DNA of 64,000 bases from Pseudalkalibacillus sp. SCS-8. GTDB taxonomy: Bacteria; Bacillota; Bacilli; Bacillales; Fictibacillaceae. The position numbers and the translations under genes were made by a program. Positions within the stretch are counted from its first letter, which is position 1; every line of letters starts with the position of its first letter. Below the pieces are notes generated by a model. The model saw nothing but the letters and a program-made list of their open reading frames with translations. It did no database searches and was not told the DNA's origin. Shown here piece by piece: positions 1 to 9,526 of this stretch. Where the stretch lies: NCBI RefSeq assembly GCF_040126055.1, contig NZ_CP143541.1, forward strand, positions 1,612,001 to 1,676,000, given 5' to 3'.

Positions 1-1
1 T

Positions 2-2008
2 AGCGTTATATTAATCATCACGATGTTGATCATACCGCTTCCAACTTGGATGCTCGACTTCCTTATCATCACGAACATCTCGTTAGGACTATTAATCATC
101 CTTATAGCAATGAATACGAACGAGCCTTTACAATTCTCGATTTTTCCATCTTTACTGCTCCTCGTGACCCTATTCAGGCTCGGACTGAATGTATCGACGA
201 CGAGGTCGATCCTCAGTCAAGCGAAAGCAGGTAACGTTATTGATACGTTCGGTTCCTTCGTTGTCGCCGGGAATGTGTTAGTTGGGTTTGTCGTATTCGT
301 GATTCTCATCATCATCCAATTTGTCGTCATCACGAAAGGTTCAGAACGTGTTTCCGAGGTCGCTGCAAGGTTCACGCTCGATGCTATGCCAGGTAAACAA
401 ATGAGTATCGACGCAGATTTGAATGCAGGTCTTATATCTGAGCGTGAGGCTCGCGAAAGAAGACAAAAAATCGAACAAGAAGCAGACTTTTACGGGGCGA
501 TGGACGGAGCGAGTAAGTTCGTGAAAGGTGATGCCATTGCCGGTATCATCATCGTTATCATCAATATGATCTTCGGAATCATCATCGGTATGGTACAGCA
601 AGGAATGCCGTTAAGCGAAGCATCGGAAACATATACGCTATTAACAGTTGGAGATGGACTTGTCAGTCAAATACCAGCTCTCATCATTTCCACAGCGACA
701 GGTATCATCGTAACGCGTGCTGCATCAGATGGTAATCTTGGACAGGATATCACGAAACAATTGCTTGCTTACCCGACAATGTTATATGTCGCTGCTGGTA
801 CGGTCTTCCTGCTGGGGATATTCACGCCGATCCAGGATGTTTTCACTTTGCCGATTGCGATCTTGTTAGCTGTTGGCGGGTTTCAATTAAGCCGTGTCGA
901 GAAAAAACGATACGAAACTGAAGAAGAGGTTGAAGAGGATATTCCGACCGAGGAATTCAAAAGTCCTGAAAGTGTCGTAAATCTTCTGCAGATGGACCCG
1001 ATTGAGTTTGAATTCGGCTACAGTCTTATCCCGCTTGCAGATACAAGTCAAGGCGGCGATCTACTCGATCGGATCGTGATGATCAGAAGACAATTAGCTT
1101 TGGAGCTCGGGCTGGTCGTCCCTGTCGTTCGAATTCGGGACAATATCCAACTCCAACCAAATGAGTATCGAATAAAAATCAAAGGGAATGAGATTGCAAG
1201 AGGAGAATTGCTCCTAGACCATTATCTCGCCATGTCTCCCGGGGTAGACGATGAAAGCATCGAGGGGATCGAGACGATCGAACCCGCTTTTGGACTTCCT
1301 GCTTTGTGGATTTCAGAAGAGTTGAAGGAAAGAGCGGAAATGTCAGGTTATACGGTCGTTGATCCACCGTCCGTGGTATCGACGCACTTGACGGAGATGA
1401 TCAAGAAACATGCCCATGAGCTTTTAGGTCGTCAAGAAGTGAAACAGCTTGTCGAGCACATGAAGGAAACACATGCAGCATTGGTTGAGGATGTGACACC
1501 GGAGCCGTTGACGATCGGTGAGATCCAAAAGGTCCTCTCAAAACTATTGAAGGAAAACATTTCAATCAGGAATTTGCCGGTCATCTTCGAAACTCTTGCC
1601 GATTACGGTCAGCTGACCAAGGATACCGATTTATTGACAGAATACGCCCGACAATCGCTTGCAAGACAAATCTCCAAACAATATAGTGATGAACAATCCA
1701 AGCTGAAAGTGATCACGTTATCCGGCACTGTGGAAAAAAGAATTGCAGAATCAATCCAACAAACCGAACATGGGAACTATTTGGCGATGGACCCGAATGA
1801 ATCTCAAGCGATATTCGATTCAATTACGAGTGAGATCAAGCGTTCGAATGAAGTTACGCCGATCACTGTCCTGTTATGTTCTCCTGCCGTTCGGATGTAT
1901 GTAAGACAGCTGATTGAAAGGTATCTCCCGGATGTACCGGTGTTATCGTATAACGAATTGGAGCCTGATTTAGAAGTACAAAGCATTGGGGTGGTGAATC
2001 TGACATGA
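2..2008 (+). CDS. flhA: Flagellar export apparatus membrane protein FlhA, 5' end cut by window
   Basis: FlhA is the large membrane component of the flagellar type III export gate. The frame is open from base 2 with no stop upstream, so about ten N-terminal residues lie outside the window (668 aa seen; B. subtilis FlhA is 677). The N-terminal third is a run of hydrophobic helices with the family-typical LFRLGLNVSTTRSIL and DAMPGKQMSIDADLNAG stretches. After an acidic linker near residue 310 comes the soluble cytoplasmic domain that binds chaperone-substrate complexes. Its stop overlaps the flhF start (ATGA), so the two are probably translationally coupled. Identification is by direct family recognition. 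No frameshift is seen; an internal ATG at 23 is unlikely to be the true start because homologues extend further. Confidence 0.97.
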   Translation, partial: SVILIITMLIIPLPTWMLDFLIITNISLGLLIILIAMNTNEPLQFSIFPSLLLLVTLFRLGLNVSTTRSILSQAKAGNVIDTFGSFVVAGNVLVGFVVFVILIIIQFVVITKGSERVSEVAARFTLDAMPGKQMSIDADLNAGLISEREARERRQKIEQEADFYGAMDGASKFVKGDAIAGIIIVIINMIFGIIIGMVQQGMPLSEASETYTLLTVGDGLVSQIPALIISTATGIIVTRAASDGNLGQDITKQLLAYPTMLYVAAGTVFLLGIFTPIQDVFTLPIAILLAVGGFQLSRVEKKRYETEEEVEEDIPTEEFKSPESVVNLLQMDPIEFEFGYSLIPLADTSQGGDLLDRIVMIRRQLALELGLVVPVVRIRDNIQLQPNEYRIKIKGNEIARGELLLDHYLAMSPGVDDESIEGIETIEPAFGLPALWISEELKERAEMSGYTVVDPPSVVSTHLTEMIKKHAHELLGRQEVKQLVEHMKETHAALVEDVTPEPLTIGEIQKVLSKLLKENISIRNLPVIFETLADYGQLTKDTDLLTEYARQSLARQISKQYSDEQSKLKVITLSGTVEKRIAESIQQTEHGNYLAMDPNESQAIFDSITSEIKRSNEVTPITVLLCSPAVRMYVRQLIERYLPDVPVLSYNELEPDLEVQSIGVVNLT

Positions 2009-3129
2009 AGGTAAAAAAATATATTGCACCTACCATGCCGGAAGCTATGAAAAAAATCCGGAGTGACTTGGGTAAAGATGCCGTCATCTTAAATTCAAAG
2101 GAAATCCGTACTGGTGGTTTCCTCGGTTTTTTCACCAAACCGTCACTTGAAGTAATTGCCGCATTGGATCCTGAACCACTTTCACCTTCTTCTCATGAGG
2201 AGGAACGGAAGCCCGTTTTCAGTTCTGCTAAACCGGTAGCAGTAGAAAATTCTGTTTACACAAAACGTCCACCTGTTGGAACAAAAGTTGGTATGACAGA
2301 TCGTTCGGTCCCTGACAACTCTCCACATCTTCCGAAGCAAATCTTGACCATTGATGAATTTCTTACTGTTCAAGGCGTCACATCTGATCTGAAGTCCATG
2401 ATCGTGAGTAAATTGCTGCGTCGGTGGTATCAAGAAGAAACAGAAATGAAAGCATCAGAGAAGCTTCAAGGATGGCTGAGAGAGGAACTTTTGTCCATCG
2501 TTCGGGAAGTGTCTTTCGGAGGCTTCGAATACAAGAAGAAAATACTGAATTTGATCGGACCGACCGGTGTTGGGAAAACGACGACAATTGCTAAAATTGC
2601 AGCTGATGCAGTCTTGAACAAGAAGAAGAAAACAGCATTGATTACGACGGATACCTATCGGATTGCAGCAATTGAACAGCTGAAGACATATGCAGAAATA
2701 TTGAATGTACCATTGGAAGTCGCCTACAACCAGGACGATTTCAAGAATGCAAAGGATAAGTTCAAGGATTATGATGTCATCCTTGTCGACTCTGCAGGGC
2801 GGAATTTCAAAAAAACACGCTATATCGATGATCTCGAACAGATGTATCAATTTGATGAGGATATGGAGAATTATCTTGTATTCTCACTGACCTCAAAATA
2901 TACAGATATGATCCAAATTGCAGACCACTTCAAGAAGATACCGATTGAGAAGCTCGTGTTCACGAAAAAGGATGAAACGGATTCATATGGTGAAATCTTG
3001 AATTTGATTTATAAAATGGAATGTGGAGTCGCTTATGTAACCTTTGGTCAAAATGTCCCTGATGATTTGACAGAAGTTTCACCTGAGAAGATTGTAGACC
3101 TTATTTTGGGAGAAATGACCCATGTATGA
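2005..3129 (+). CDS. flhF: Flagellar biosynthesis SRP-like GTPase FlhF
   Basis: FlhF is the third SRP-type GTPase, alongside Ffh and FtsY; it marks the site of flagellar basal-body assembly at the membrane. The 374-aa protein has an N-terminal basic segment (MKVKKYIAPTMPEAM), a poorly conserved middle, and a C-terminal NG domain with P-loop GPTGVGKT at residues 185-192, followed by TDTYRIAAIEQL and DSAGR motifs typical of SRP GTPases. Its ATG lies inside the flhA stop, and its end overlaps flhG by 8 bases. The order flhF-flhG fits their known partnership: FlhG stimulates FlhF GTP hydrolysis. Confidence 0.96.
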   Translation: MKVKKYIAPTMPEAMKKIRSDLGKDAVILNSKEIRTGGFLGFFTKPSLEVIAALDPEPLSPSSHEEERKPVFSSAKPVAVENSVYTKRPPVGTKVGMTDRSVPDNSPHLPKQILTIDEFLTVQGVTSDLKSMIVSKLLRRWYQEETEMKASEKLQGWLREELLSIVREVSFGGFEYKKKILNLIGPTGVGKTTTIAKIAADAVLNKKKKTALITTDTYRIAAIEQLKTYAEILNVPLEVAYNQDDFKNAKDKFKDYDVILVDSAGRNFKKTRYIDDLEQMYQFDEDMENYLVFSLTSKYTDMIQIADHFKKIPIEKLVFTKKDETDSYGEILNLIYKMECGVAYVTFGQNVPDDLTEVSPEKIVDLILGEMTHV

Positions 3130-3988
3130 CCAAGCTGAGATGCTGCGTAAAAGATTGACTTCAAGTGTAAAACCAGCGAAAGTATGTGCCGTTGTAAGTG
3201 GGAAAGGCGGCGTAGGGAAATCCAATGTAACGCTTAATCTCGCCCTTTCTTTAATTGAGTCGGGCTCCAAAGTTCTCATATTGGATCTTGATATCGGTAT
3301 GGCCAATTTGGATATCCTTATGGGTGTCCATTCCAAGAACCATATTGTCGACATGGTCGAACAAGAACATTCGATATTAGAAATGATTGAAACGGGCCCA
3401 GGTGGAATCGAGTATATAGCAGGAGGAAATGCACTCAATAAGCTATTCGAACTCACTCCATCACAGTTTAATCACTTTGTAGAACAAATCAAAATTATTC
3501 AGGAAGGCTATGATTATATTTTCTTGGATATGGCAGCAGGAGCCTCAAAGGATGGTCTGAAGTTCATTGCTGCGGCGGATGAGGTTCTACTTGTCACTAC
3601 TCCTGAGCCGACCGCGATCACAGATGCTTATGCCATGATGAAGCATATACACGCAGTAGTGGAATCCATCAACGTTTCGGTCATTGTGAATCGGATGGAG
3701 AACAAACATGAAGGAGAGGATGTCGGTCTAAGGATCCAACATGCGGCTGAACGTTTTCTTCAAAAAGAAATTCGCGTACTAGGAGGCCTGCCGGAGGACC
3801 GCCAAGTCTTTACAGCTGTGAAAGCACAAACGCCATATCTTATCGGTGCACCGAATGCTAAAGTGTCTCTCGCTATGAAACGTTTGGCCTCAACCTTTGG
3901 CAATGGAACGGATGCATCAGCCCAAGTGGGCGAAAGTTTTTTGCAGCGTTTTACTCGGTATTTTTCAAAAAAGCGGGGTGCCAAATGA
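3122..3988 (+). CDS. flhG: MinD-like ATPase FlhG (YlxH), flagellar number/placement regulator
   Basis: FlhG is a ParA/MinD-family ATPase that limits flagellar number and activates FlhF GTPase activity. The 288-aa sequence has a deviant Walker A (GKGGVGKS, residues 27-34), the second MinD-like segment LILDLDIGMANLDILMG, and FLDMAAG (Walker B-like). The short basic N-terminus before the P-loop (MYDQAEMLRKRL) matches the FlhF-activating helix known in Bacillus YlxH. The C-terminus is basic, consistent with a membrane-targeting helix. It overlaps flhF by 8 bases and cheB by 4 (ATGA), so it is within the same transcript. Confidence 0.95.
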   Translation: MYDQAEMLRKRLTSSVKPAKVCAVVSGKGGVGKSNVTLNLALSLIESGSKVLILDLDIGMANLDILMGVHSKNHIVDMVEQEHSILEMIETGPGGIEYIAGGNALNKLFELTPSQFNHFVEQIKIIQEGYDYIFLDMAAGASKDGLKFIAAADEVLLVTTPEPTAITDAYAMMKHIHAVVESINVSVIVNRMENKHEGEDVGLRIQHAAERFLQKEIRVLGGLPEDRQVFTAVKAQTPYLIGAPNAKVSLAMKRLASTFGNGTDASAQVGESFLQRFTRYFSKKRGAK

Positions 3989-5061
3989 ATAAGATCAAGG
4001 TATTGGTTGTGGATGACTCGGCATTTATGCGGAAAATCTTGACGGATCTCCTTCAGGATGACCGCTCAATTGAAGTGGTTGGTACCGCTAGAAACGGACA
4101 GGATGCACTGGAGAAAATTCCACGATTTAATCCGGATGTAATCACTTTGGATGTTGAGATGCCGGTCATGGATGGACTGGAAACACTAAAGGAAATCATC
4201 CGATTGCATGGCCTGCCGGTCATCATGGTCAGCAGTGTAACCCAATCAGGTGCTAAACAAACAATTGAAGCGATGCAACAAGGAGCGATTGACTTTATTC
4301 CGAAGCCTTCGGGTTCAATCTCGCTTGACATACATAAAGTTCAAAACGATCTTATAGAAAAAGTGAAAACTGTAAGCGGCATTACGGTAAAGGATTCCTC
4401 TCCATCCATCACTGCAATAGAAGATCCGGTCACGATCAATCAAAGGGAAAGAGCTTCACGAAACGAAGAGGGCGATGGAAAGAAGCTCATTGCAATAGGA
4501 ACGTCTACTGGGGGTCCAAAAGCTCTTGTAGATGTGATCGCAAACCTGCCGAAAGGAATAGCGTCTCCTGTCCTCATTGTGCAACATATGCCTGTCGGTT
4601 TTACGAGGTCTCTTGCAGAACGGCTTAATAAATTGTCAGAATTGCATGTGAAAGAAGCGGAAGAAAATGAAGAGATTGTAAATGGTACAGTCTATATCGC
4701 CCCTGGTGGTTATCACTTGAAGGTAAGAGAGAACGGCGACCGGATCTATGTAGAACTGGACGAGCATACTCCTCCTACAAAAGGACATCGACCATCAGTG
4801 GATGAAATGTTTATGAGTATTGCGAAGTTGAAAGGTTATCAGAAAATCGCAGTCATCATGACTGGTATGGGAGCTGATGGCTCAAAAGGTCTTCTTTCTT
4901 TAAAAGAGGATGGCAGGACGATTGCGATCGCTGAATCAGAGGAAACATGTGTCGTGTTTGGGATGCCTAAGGCTGCAATTCAAACGAATCAAGTGGACGA
5001 AATCGTAAGAGTGGACGAGATCAGTCATAGGATTGTCCACCATTTAAATGTAGGGGGTTGA
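3985..5061 (+). CDS. cheB: Chemotaxis response regulator protein-glutamate methylesterase CheB
   Basis: CheB removes methyl groups from (and deamidates) chemoreceptors during adaptation. The N-terminal receiver domain shows VVDDSAF and the phospho-acceptor Asp56 in LDVEMPVMDG. A linker leads to the methylesterase domain with the Ser-His-Asp triad at Ser174 (GTSTGGP), His201 (VQHMPVGFT) and Asp298 (MTGMGADG). The length of 358 aa is normal. The start codon overlaps the flhG stop. Four bases separate its stop from the cheA ATG, so it is co-translated with the chemotaxis genes. Confidence 0.97.
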   Translation: MNKIKVLVVDDSAFMRKILTDLLQDDRSIEVVGTARNGQDALEKIPRFNPDVITLDVEMPVMDGLETLKEIIRLHGLPVIMVSSVTQSGAKQTIEAMQQGAIDFIPKPSGSISLDIHKVQNDLIEKVKTVSGITVKDSSPSITAIEDPVTINQRERASRNEEGDGKKLIAIGTSTGGPKALVDVIANLPKGIASPVLIVQHMPVGFTRSLAERLNKLSELHVKEAEENEEIVNGTVYIAPGGYHLKVRENGDRIYVELDEHTPPTKGHRPSVDEMFMSIAKLKGYQKIAVIMTGMGADGSKGLLSLKEDGRTIAIAESEETCVVFGMPKAAIQTNQVDEIVRVDEISHRIVHHLNVGG

Positions 5062-5065
5062 AACA

Positions 5066-7075
5066 ATGGATATGAATCAGTATTTGGATGTGTTTGTCGA
5101 TGAGAGCAGGGAACATCTCCAAGCAATACATGAAAATATGGTAAGGCTTGAAAATGATCCTGCTGAAATATCAATTGTAAATGAAATATTTCGTTCTGCT
5201 CATACATTGAAAGGCATGTCTGCCACGATGGGATTTGAAGATTTGGCGAATCTGACACACCAAATGGAAAATGTGTTAGATGCAATCCGTCAAGACAAGA
5301 TACAAGTTTCCGATCTTACCGTTGATACGCTATTCGAATCGGTGGACCTGTTGGAGGAAATGGTTGAATCAATCATCTCGGGCGGCGATGGAAAACGGGA
5401 TGTAGAAGGAATCGTAAAAAAACTGAGTTCAATTGAAAAAGGGGAGGAAATCCCTGAACAGCAAGGAAGTGCTTCCTCCAACACCCTCGGTGATGAGTTG
5501 GATGAATTCCAGAAATCGATCCTACAGCAATCAGTCGATCAAGGATTACATCCATTTACTGTAGACGTCCAACTGGAGAAGACTTGCATGTTGAAGGCTG
5601 CAAGAGTGTACATGATTTTTGATGCAATCGGTCAATTGGCTGAAGTGATTCACTCCTCTCCACCAGTTGGTGACTTAGAAGAAGAAAAGTTTGAGGATCG
5701 TTTTACTGTGACATTGATCTCCTCACAGGACCCAGAAGAAATCAAAGCGAAAATATCAAGTGTTTCAGAGGTCGACTCGGTGAAAGTGAATCCACTCGAT
5801 CTCTCTACCCTCGATGGTACCTCTGAAAATGAATCGGAAGCGGCGGCAACGGTTGAAGCCGTAAAGTCTGCAGAGACTTCAGAGGATAAAAGTACAACGT
5901 CTGAAGACAAGAAAACCAAAGCGACAAACAATAAAACAATGCGTGTCAATATCAACCGTCTTGATGTTCTCATGAATCTCTTCGAAGAGCTGGTCATCGA
6001 TCGAGGAAGATTGGAATCCATTGCAAAAGACTTGAATCATCATCACTTGACAGAGACAGTGGAACACATGACGAGGCTGACCAGTGATTTACAGGATGCG
6101 TTGCTTACCATGCGGATGGTACCGATCGATCAAGTATTCAACCGTTTCCCTCGAATGATCCGTAGTTTATCGAAGGAATTAGGAAAGAAAATCGATCTTG
6201 TCATCACCGGTGGAGAAACAGAGCTTGATCGTACAGTGATTGATGAAATTGGTGATCCACTCGTCCATCTGTTACGTAACTCTGTGGATCACGGTATTGA
6301 ATTACCTGAAAAAAGACGGAATGCGGGTAAACAGGAAGAAGGGACGATTGCCCTTACAGCCTATCATAGTGGAAACCACATCTACATCGAAATCGAAGAT
6401 GATGGTGGAGGAATCAATAGAGAGAAAGTTTTACAAAAGGCGATTGAGAACAATATCCTCGACGAAGCGACAGCACAAATGATGGATGATCATGAAATTT
6501 ATCAACTGCTGTTTGCCTCAGGATTCAGTACAGCAGATACAGTTTCTGATATCTCAGGCAGAGGTGTTGGGCTGGACGTCGTCAAGAGTAAGATTGAATC
6601 ACTCGGTGGAACGATTTCTGTCACATCCGTACCTGGTAAAGGGTCTAAATTCTCAATTGAATTGCCACTTACTTTATCGATCCTTTCCGTCATGCTGATT
6701 AAAGCAGGTGCAGAGATTTATGCCATCCCTCTTTCCAACATTGTAGAAAGCATCATCATTCCGAAAAGCGCTGTGATGAAAGCTCATCATATGCCTGTCA
6801 TTGATTTTAGAGGCAAGGTCGTGCCGCTCGTTTCATTAAAGGATACATTGGGTGTAGAGGCGACAGAGGAAGATAAGGAGAACCATTCGATTGTGGTCGT
6901 TCGAAAAGGGGATAGTATGACAGCCTTGATCGTAGATGATTTCATCGGTCAACAAGAAGTCGTCTTGAAACCATTGGGTGATTATTTGAAGAATGTTTTC
7001 GCCATTTCAGGAGCAACCATTCTTGGAGATGGAAAGGTTTCTTTAATACTAGATTGTAATGACTTGATCAAATAA
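5066..7075 (+). CDS. cheA: Chemotaxis sensor histidine kinase CheA
   Basis: CheA is the kinase of the chemoreceptor array and phosphorylates CheY, CheB and (in Bacilli) CheV. The 669-aa order of domains is HPt (phospho-acceptor His46 in RSAHTLKG), a response-regulator-binding P2 region, a charged Ser/Glu/Lys-rich linker near residues 255-290, the dimerisation helices, the HATPase domain (NSVDHG N-box, DDGGG and GRGVGLDVV G-boxes), and a C-terminal CheW-like SH3 domain. A second ATG two codons downstream also exists, but homologues start MDMNQY like this one. A GGGGG-containing SD lies just upstream. Confidence 0.97.
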   Translation: MDMNQYLDVFVDESREHLQAIHENMVRLENDPAEISIVNEIFRSAHTLKGMSATMGFEDLANLTHQMENVLDAIRQDKIQVSDLTVDTLFESVDLLEEMVESIISGGDGKRDVEGIVKKLSSIEKGEEIPEQQGSASSNTLGDELDEFQKSILQQSVDQGLHPFTVDVQLEKTCMLKAARVYMIFDAIGQLAEVIHSSPPVGDLEEEKFEDRFTVTLISSQDPEEIKAKISSVSEVDSVKVNPLDLSTLDGTSENESEAAATVEAVKSAETSEDKSTTSEDKKTKATNNKTMRVNINRLDVLMNLFEELVIDRGRLESIAKDLNHHHLTETVEHMTRLTSDLQDALLTMRMVPIDQVFNRFPRMIRSLSKELGKKIDLVITGGETELDRTVIDEIGDPLVHLLRNSVDHGIELPEKRRNAGKQEEGTIALTAYHSGNHIYIEIEDDGGGINREKVLQKAIENNILDEATAQMMDDHEIYQLLFASGFSTADTVSDISGRGVGLDVVKSKIESLGGTISVTSVPGKGSKFSIELPLTLSILSVMLIKAGAEIYAIPLSNIVESIIIPKSAVMKAHHMPVIDFRGKVVPLVSLKDTLGVEATEEDKENHSIVVVRKGDSMTALIVDDFIGQQEVVLKPLGDYLKNVFAISGATILGDGKVSLILDCNDLIK

Positions 7076-7088
7076 GGGAGGATTTCAA

Positions 7089-7574
7089 ATGTCTGAAATG
7101 AAAACAGTAGAAACAGAGATCAAAGCAATCGTATTCCAGCTTATTGATGAAGAGTATGGAGTTGATGTCCATCAGGTCCGTTCGATTGAACGTCTTCAAG
7201 AGATTACCAGAGTTCCACGTACTCCAGCTTTTGTAAAGGGCGTCATTAACCTCCGTGGCGTTGTCACCCCCGTTATAGATTTGCGGAGCAGATTTGATTT
7301 GCCTGAAGCAGAACATACAGATGAGACGAGAATCATCATTGTCAGAGCAAATGAACTTGAAGTCGGGATGATCGTTGATTCAGCAAATGACGTCATTGAT
7401 GTTCCTACGAATACGATCGAACCAGCACCGAAGGTAGTCGGTGGGATTGATGCCGAATATTTGGATGGTGTCGCAAAGCTAGAGAATAGACTATTGATTC
7501 TTCTTAATTTGGATAAAGTATTGAATCCGGAAGAAATCATTGCGTTAAGGGAATTCAAGGAGAAAGGTGAATGA
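7089..7574 (+). CDS. cheW: Chemotaxis coupling protein CheW
   Basis: CheW couples chemoreceptors to CheA. This is a single CheW domain of 161 aa with the characteristic IVFQLIDEEYGVDV start, the TRVPRTPAFVKGVINLRG segment, and the PVIDLR strand. A good SD (GGGAGG) precedes the ATG by 7 bases. The stop overlaps the cheC start (ATGA). Bacilli also use CheV as a second coupler; no cheV is present in this window. Confidence 0.97.
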   Translation: MSEMKTVETEIKAIVFQLIDEEYGVDVHQVRSIERLQEITRVPRTPAFVKGVINLRGVVTPVIDLRSRFDLPEAEHTDETRIIIVRANELEVGMIVDSANDVIDVPTNTIEPAPKVVGGIDAEYLDGVAKLENRLLILLNLDKVLNPEEIIALREFKEKGE

Positions 7575-8200
7575 TTACTCCCGAAAAGCTGACCGATTTC
7601 CATAAGGACATTCTGAAGGAGATCGGAAATATTGGAGCGGGAAACGCAGCTACTGCATTGAGTCAATTGATGAACAGGACGATCGACATGAAAGTCCCAT
7701 CCGTGAAGATGGCTCTCTTCCATGAAGTGACTGAACTAATCGGTGGAGATGAAACGGTCGTTGCAGCAACCTTCTTCCGTGTCACGGGTGACGCCCCTGG
7801 TAATATGTTTTTCATCCTGCCTTTGCAGGAAGCAGTCACTTATCTTAGGGAACTCACTGGTGATTCGGAAATCGAGGAAGAATCAATTTTTTCAAGTGAG
7901 CTTGCGCAATCCGCTCTTCAAGAAACGGGAAATATCCTTGCAGGATCCTATTTATCCTCATTTTCTGATTTTACAGGATTGAAGCTCTATCCTTCTGTTC
8001 CTTTTCTCTCAATTGATATGGCTGGTGCTGTGCTTTCTCAAGGTCTGGTCGAATTATCCCAGGTCAGCGATTATGCAATCCTCATTGATACTGAATTGAG
8101 AGGTGCCGATAATACCCAGTTAGGAATGGATGGGCATTTCCTATTGTTACCCGACCCTGATTCATTTGAAAGAATTTTTCATGCTTTGGGAGTAACTTAA
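7571..8200 (+). CDS. cheC: CheY-P phosphatase CheC
   Basis: CheC hydrolyses CheY-phosphate and, when bound by CheD, links phosphorylation state to receptor deamidation/activation. The 209-aa protein has both active-site helices of the CheC/CheX/FliY family: Glu17/Asn20 in KEIGNIGAGNA and Glu118/Asn121 in QETGNILAGSYLS. Both catalytic pairs are intact, as in B. subtilis CheC. It overlaps cheW by 4 bases and shares one base with cheD (TAATG), consistent with the need for stoichiometric CheC and CheD. Confidence 0.96.
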   Translation: MITPEKLTDFHKDILKEIGNIGAGNAATALSQLMNRTIDMKVPSVKMALFHEVTELIGGDETVVAATFFRVTGDAPGNMFFILPLQEAVTYLRELTGDSEIEEESIFSSELAQSALQETGNILAGSYLSSFSDFTGLKLYPSVPFLSIDMAGAVLSQGLVELSQVSDYAILIDTELRGADNTQLGMDGHFLLLPDPDSFERIFHALGVT

Positions 8201-8700
8201 TGAACAAAACGATTGAAATCATCCAGGTGAAAATTTCAGATTACCAGCTTGCAAAAGCACCTCATCATCTTAAAACAACAGGCCTCGGATCGTGTGTAGG
8301 TGTCGTGATCTATGAACAGGCGGCTAAGGTGGCAGGTATGGCCCATGTGATGCTGCCAAGCTCAACGATGGCAAGAGAAGTTTCGTTCAACTTTGCAAAG
8401 TATGCAGATACAGCACTTCCGGCAATGGTCGATGAAATGGTCCAAACCTATCGTTTACGACGGGATTCACTCGTTGCTAAAATTGCTGGTGGGGCACAAA
8501 TGTTTCAATTCAGTGGGAAGAGTGAAGCGCTCAGAGTCGGACCGAGAAATGTGGAAGCAGTGAAGGAGACCTTGCATGATCTTGATATTCCGGTTATTTC
8601 TGAGGATGTGGGAGGCAGTAATGGCAGGACGATCACGTTTGATTCAGAAAATGGGATTTTACAGATCCGTACGATCCACAAAGGAATCACGACCATTTAA
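8200..8700 (+). CDS. cheD: Chemoreceptor glutamine deamidase CheD
   Basis: CheD deamidates specific glutamines on chemoreceptors and is titrated by CheC-CheY-P in the Bacillus adaptation system. The 166-aa sequence shows the catalytic Cys32 in TTGLGSCVGV and His49 in GMAHVMLP; these are the nucleophile and base of the family. The ATG overlaps the last base of the cheC stop codon (TAATG), so reinitiation is likely. Forty-four bases separate it from the chosen sigD start. Confidence 0.96.
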   Translation: MNKTIEIIQVKISDYQLAKAPHHLKTTGLGSCVGVVIYEQAAKVAGMAHVMLPSSTMAREVSFNFAKYADTALPAMVDEMVQTYRLRRDSLVAKIAGGAQMFQFSGKSEALRVGPRNVEAVKETLHDLDIPVISEDVGGSNGRTITFDSENGILQIRTIHKGITTI

Positions 8701-8744
8701 TTGTAGTAGCTGTATGCGGAAGTATGACGACAAGGAGGGATTGG

Positions 8745-9515
8745 ATGCGTAAGGGGACCACATCAGAAGCGAGTGTATATTGGGACAGCTGGTCGAAATA
8801 CAAAGATAAAGAATCTTGTGAGGCGTTATTGGAGATGCATTTGCCTTTGGTCCAATACCACGTTCAACGAATCGCTGTCGGCTTGCCGAGGAATGTCAAT
8901 AAGGATGAATTACGTAGTCATGGCCTGATGGGTTTGTATGATGCAATCAACAAATTCGACCCATCAAGAGATCTCAAATTCGATACATACGCTTCTTTCA
9001 GAATAAGAGGTGCGATTCTGGATGGACTTCGCAGGGAAGATTGGCTGCCGCGTTCATTAAGGGAAAAGACAAAGAAAATCGAAATGACGATTGAGCGGCT
9101 GGAGCAGGAAAGGATGCGCTCTGTAAGTGCTCAAGAAGTTGCCGAAGAGATTGGATTACCAGAAGAAGAAATTCTTACGATCATGTCTGAGAGTTTTATG
9201 GCGAATATCCTCTCTATCGATGAAGAAAACAAAGACAGCGATGCAAACGAGAAAATCGGTTATACAATTGAAGATAAAAAGGTGGATACACCTGAAAGTC
9301 TTATGTTGACAAGCGAACTCCATCATCATCTAACAGAGGTTATAGATGATTTGAATGAAAAAGAACAGCTTGTTGTCAGTCTCTTTTATTATGAAGAATT
9401 GACACTCACAGAGATCGGAGAGGTATTGAACCTTTCTACTTCTAGGATTTCACAAATCCATTCGAAAGCATTATTCAAGCTTCGAAATGTATTAAATAAA
9501 TACTTGGTTTCCTGA
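8745..9515 (+). CDS. sigD: RNA polymerase sigma factor SigD (FliA class)
   Basis: Sigma-D directs transcription of late flagellar, chemotaxis and autolysin genes. The 256-aa protein has region 2 (PSRDLKFDTYASFRIRGAI and DGLRREDWLPRS) and region 4 with the helix-turn-helix LTLTEIGEVLNLSTSRISQI. Start choice: the frame is open to an ATG at 8724, but a strong SD (AAGGAGGG, 8732-8739) sits five bases before the ATG at 8745. That start gives a length matching B. subtilis SigD (254 aa). As the penultimate class of genes in a long fla/che operon, its position fits the known distance effect on SigD level. The stop touches the SD of the next gene. Confidence 0.96.
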   Translation: MRKGTTSEASVYWDSWSKYKDKESCEALLEMHLPLVQYHVQRIAVGLPRNVNKDELRSHGLMGLYDAINKFDPSRDLKFDTYASFRIRGAILDGLRREDWLPRSLREKTKKIEMTIERLEQERMRSVSAQEVAEEIGLPEEEILTIMSESFMANILSIDEENKDSDANEKIGYTIEDKKVDTPESLMLTSELHHHLTEVIDDLNEKEQLVVSLFYYEELTLTEIGEVLNLSTSRISQIHSKALFKLRNVLNKYLVS

Positions 9516-9526
9516 GGAGGTCCCGT

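Noticed and set aside
2455..2850. Antisense ORF within flhF (131 codons)
   Set aside because: Opposite-strand shadow of the conserved FlhF GTPase domain with Cys/Ile/Phe-rich composition and no SD.
8724..8744. Upstream ATG for sigD
   Set aside because: It lies before the strong SD at 8732-8739; the ATG at 8745 has correct spacing and gives the family length.
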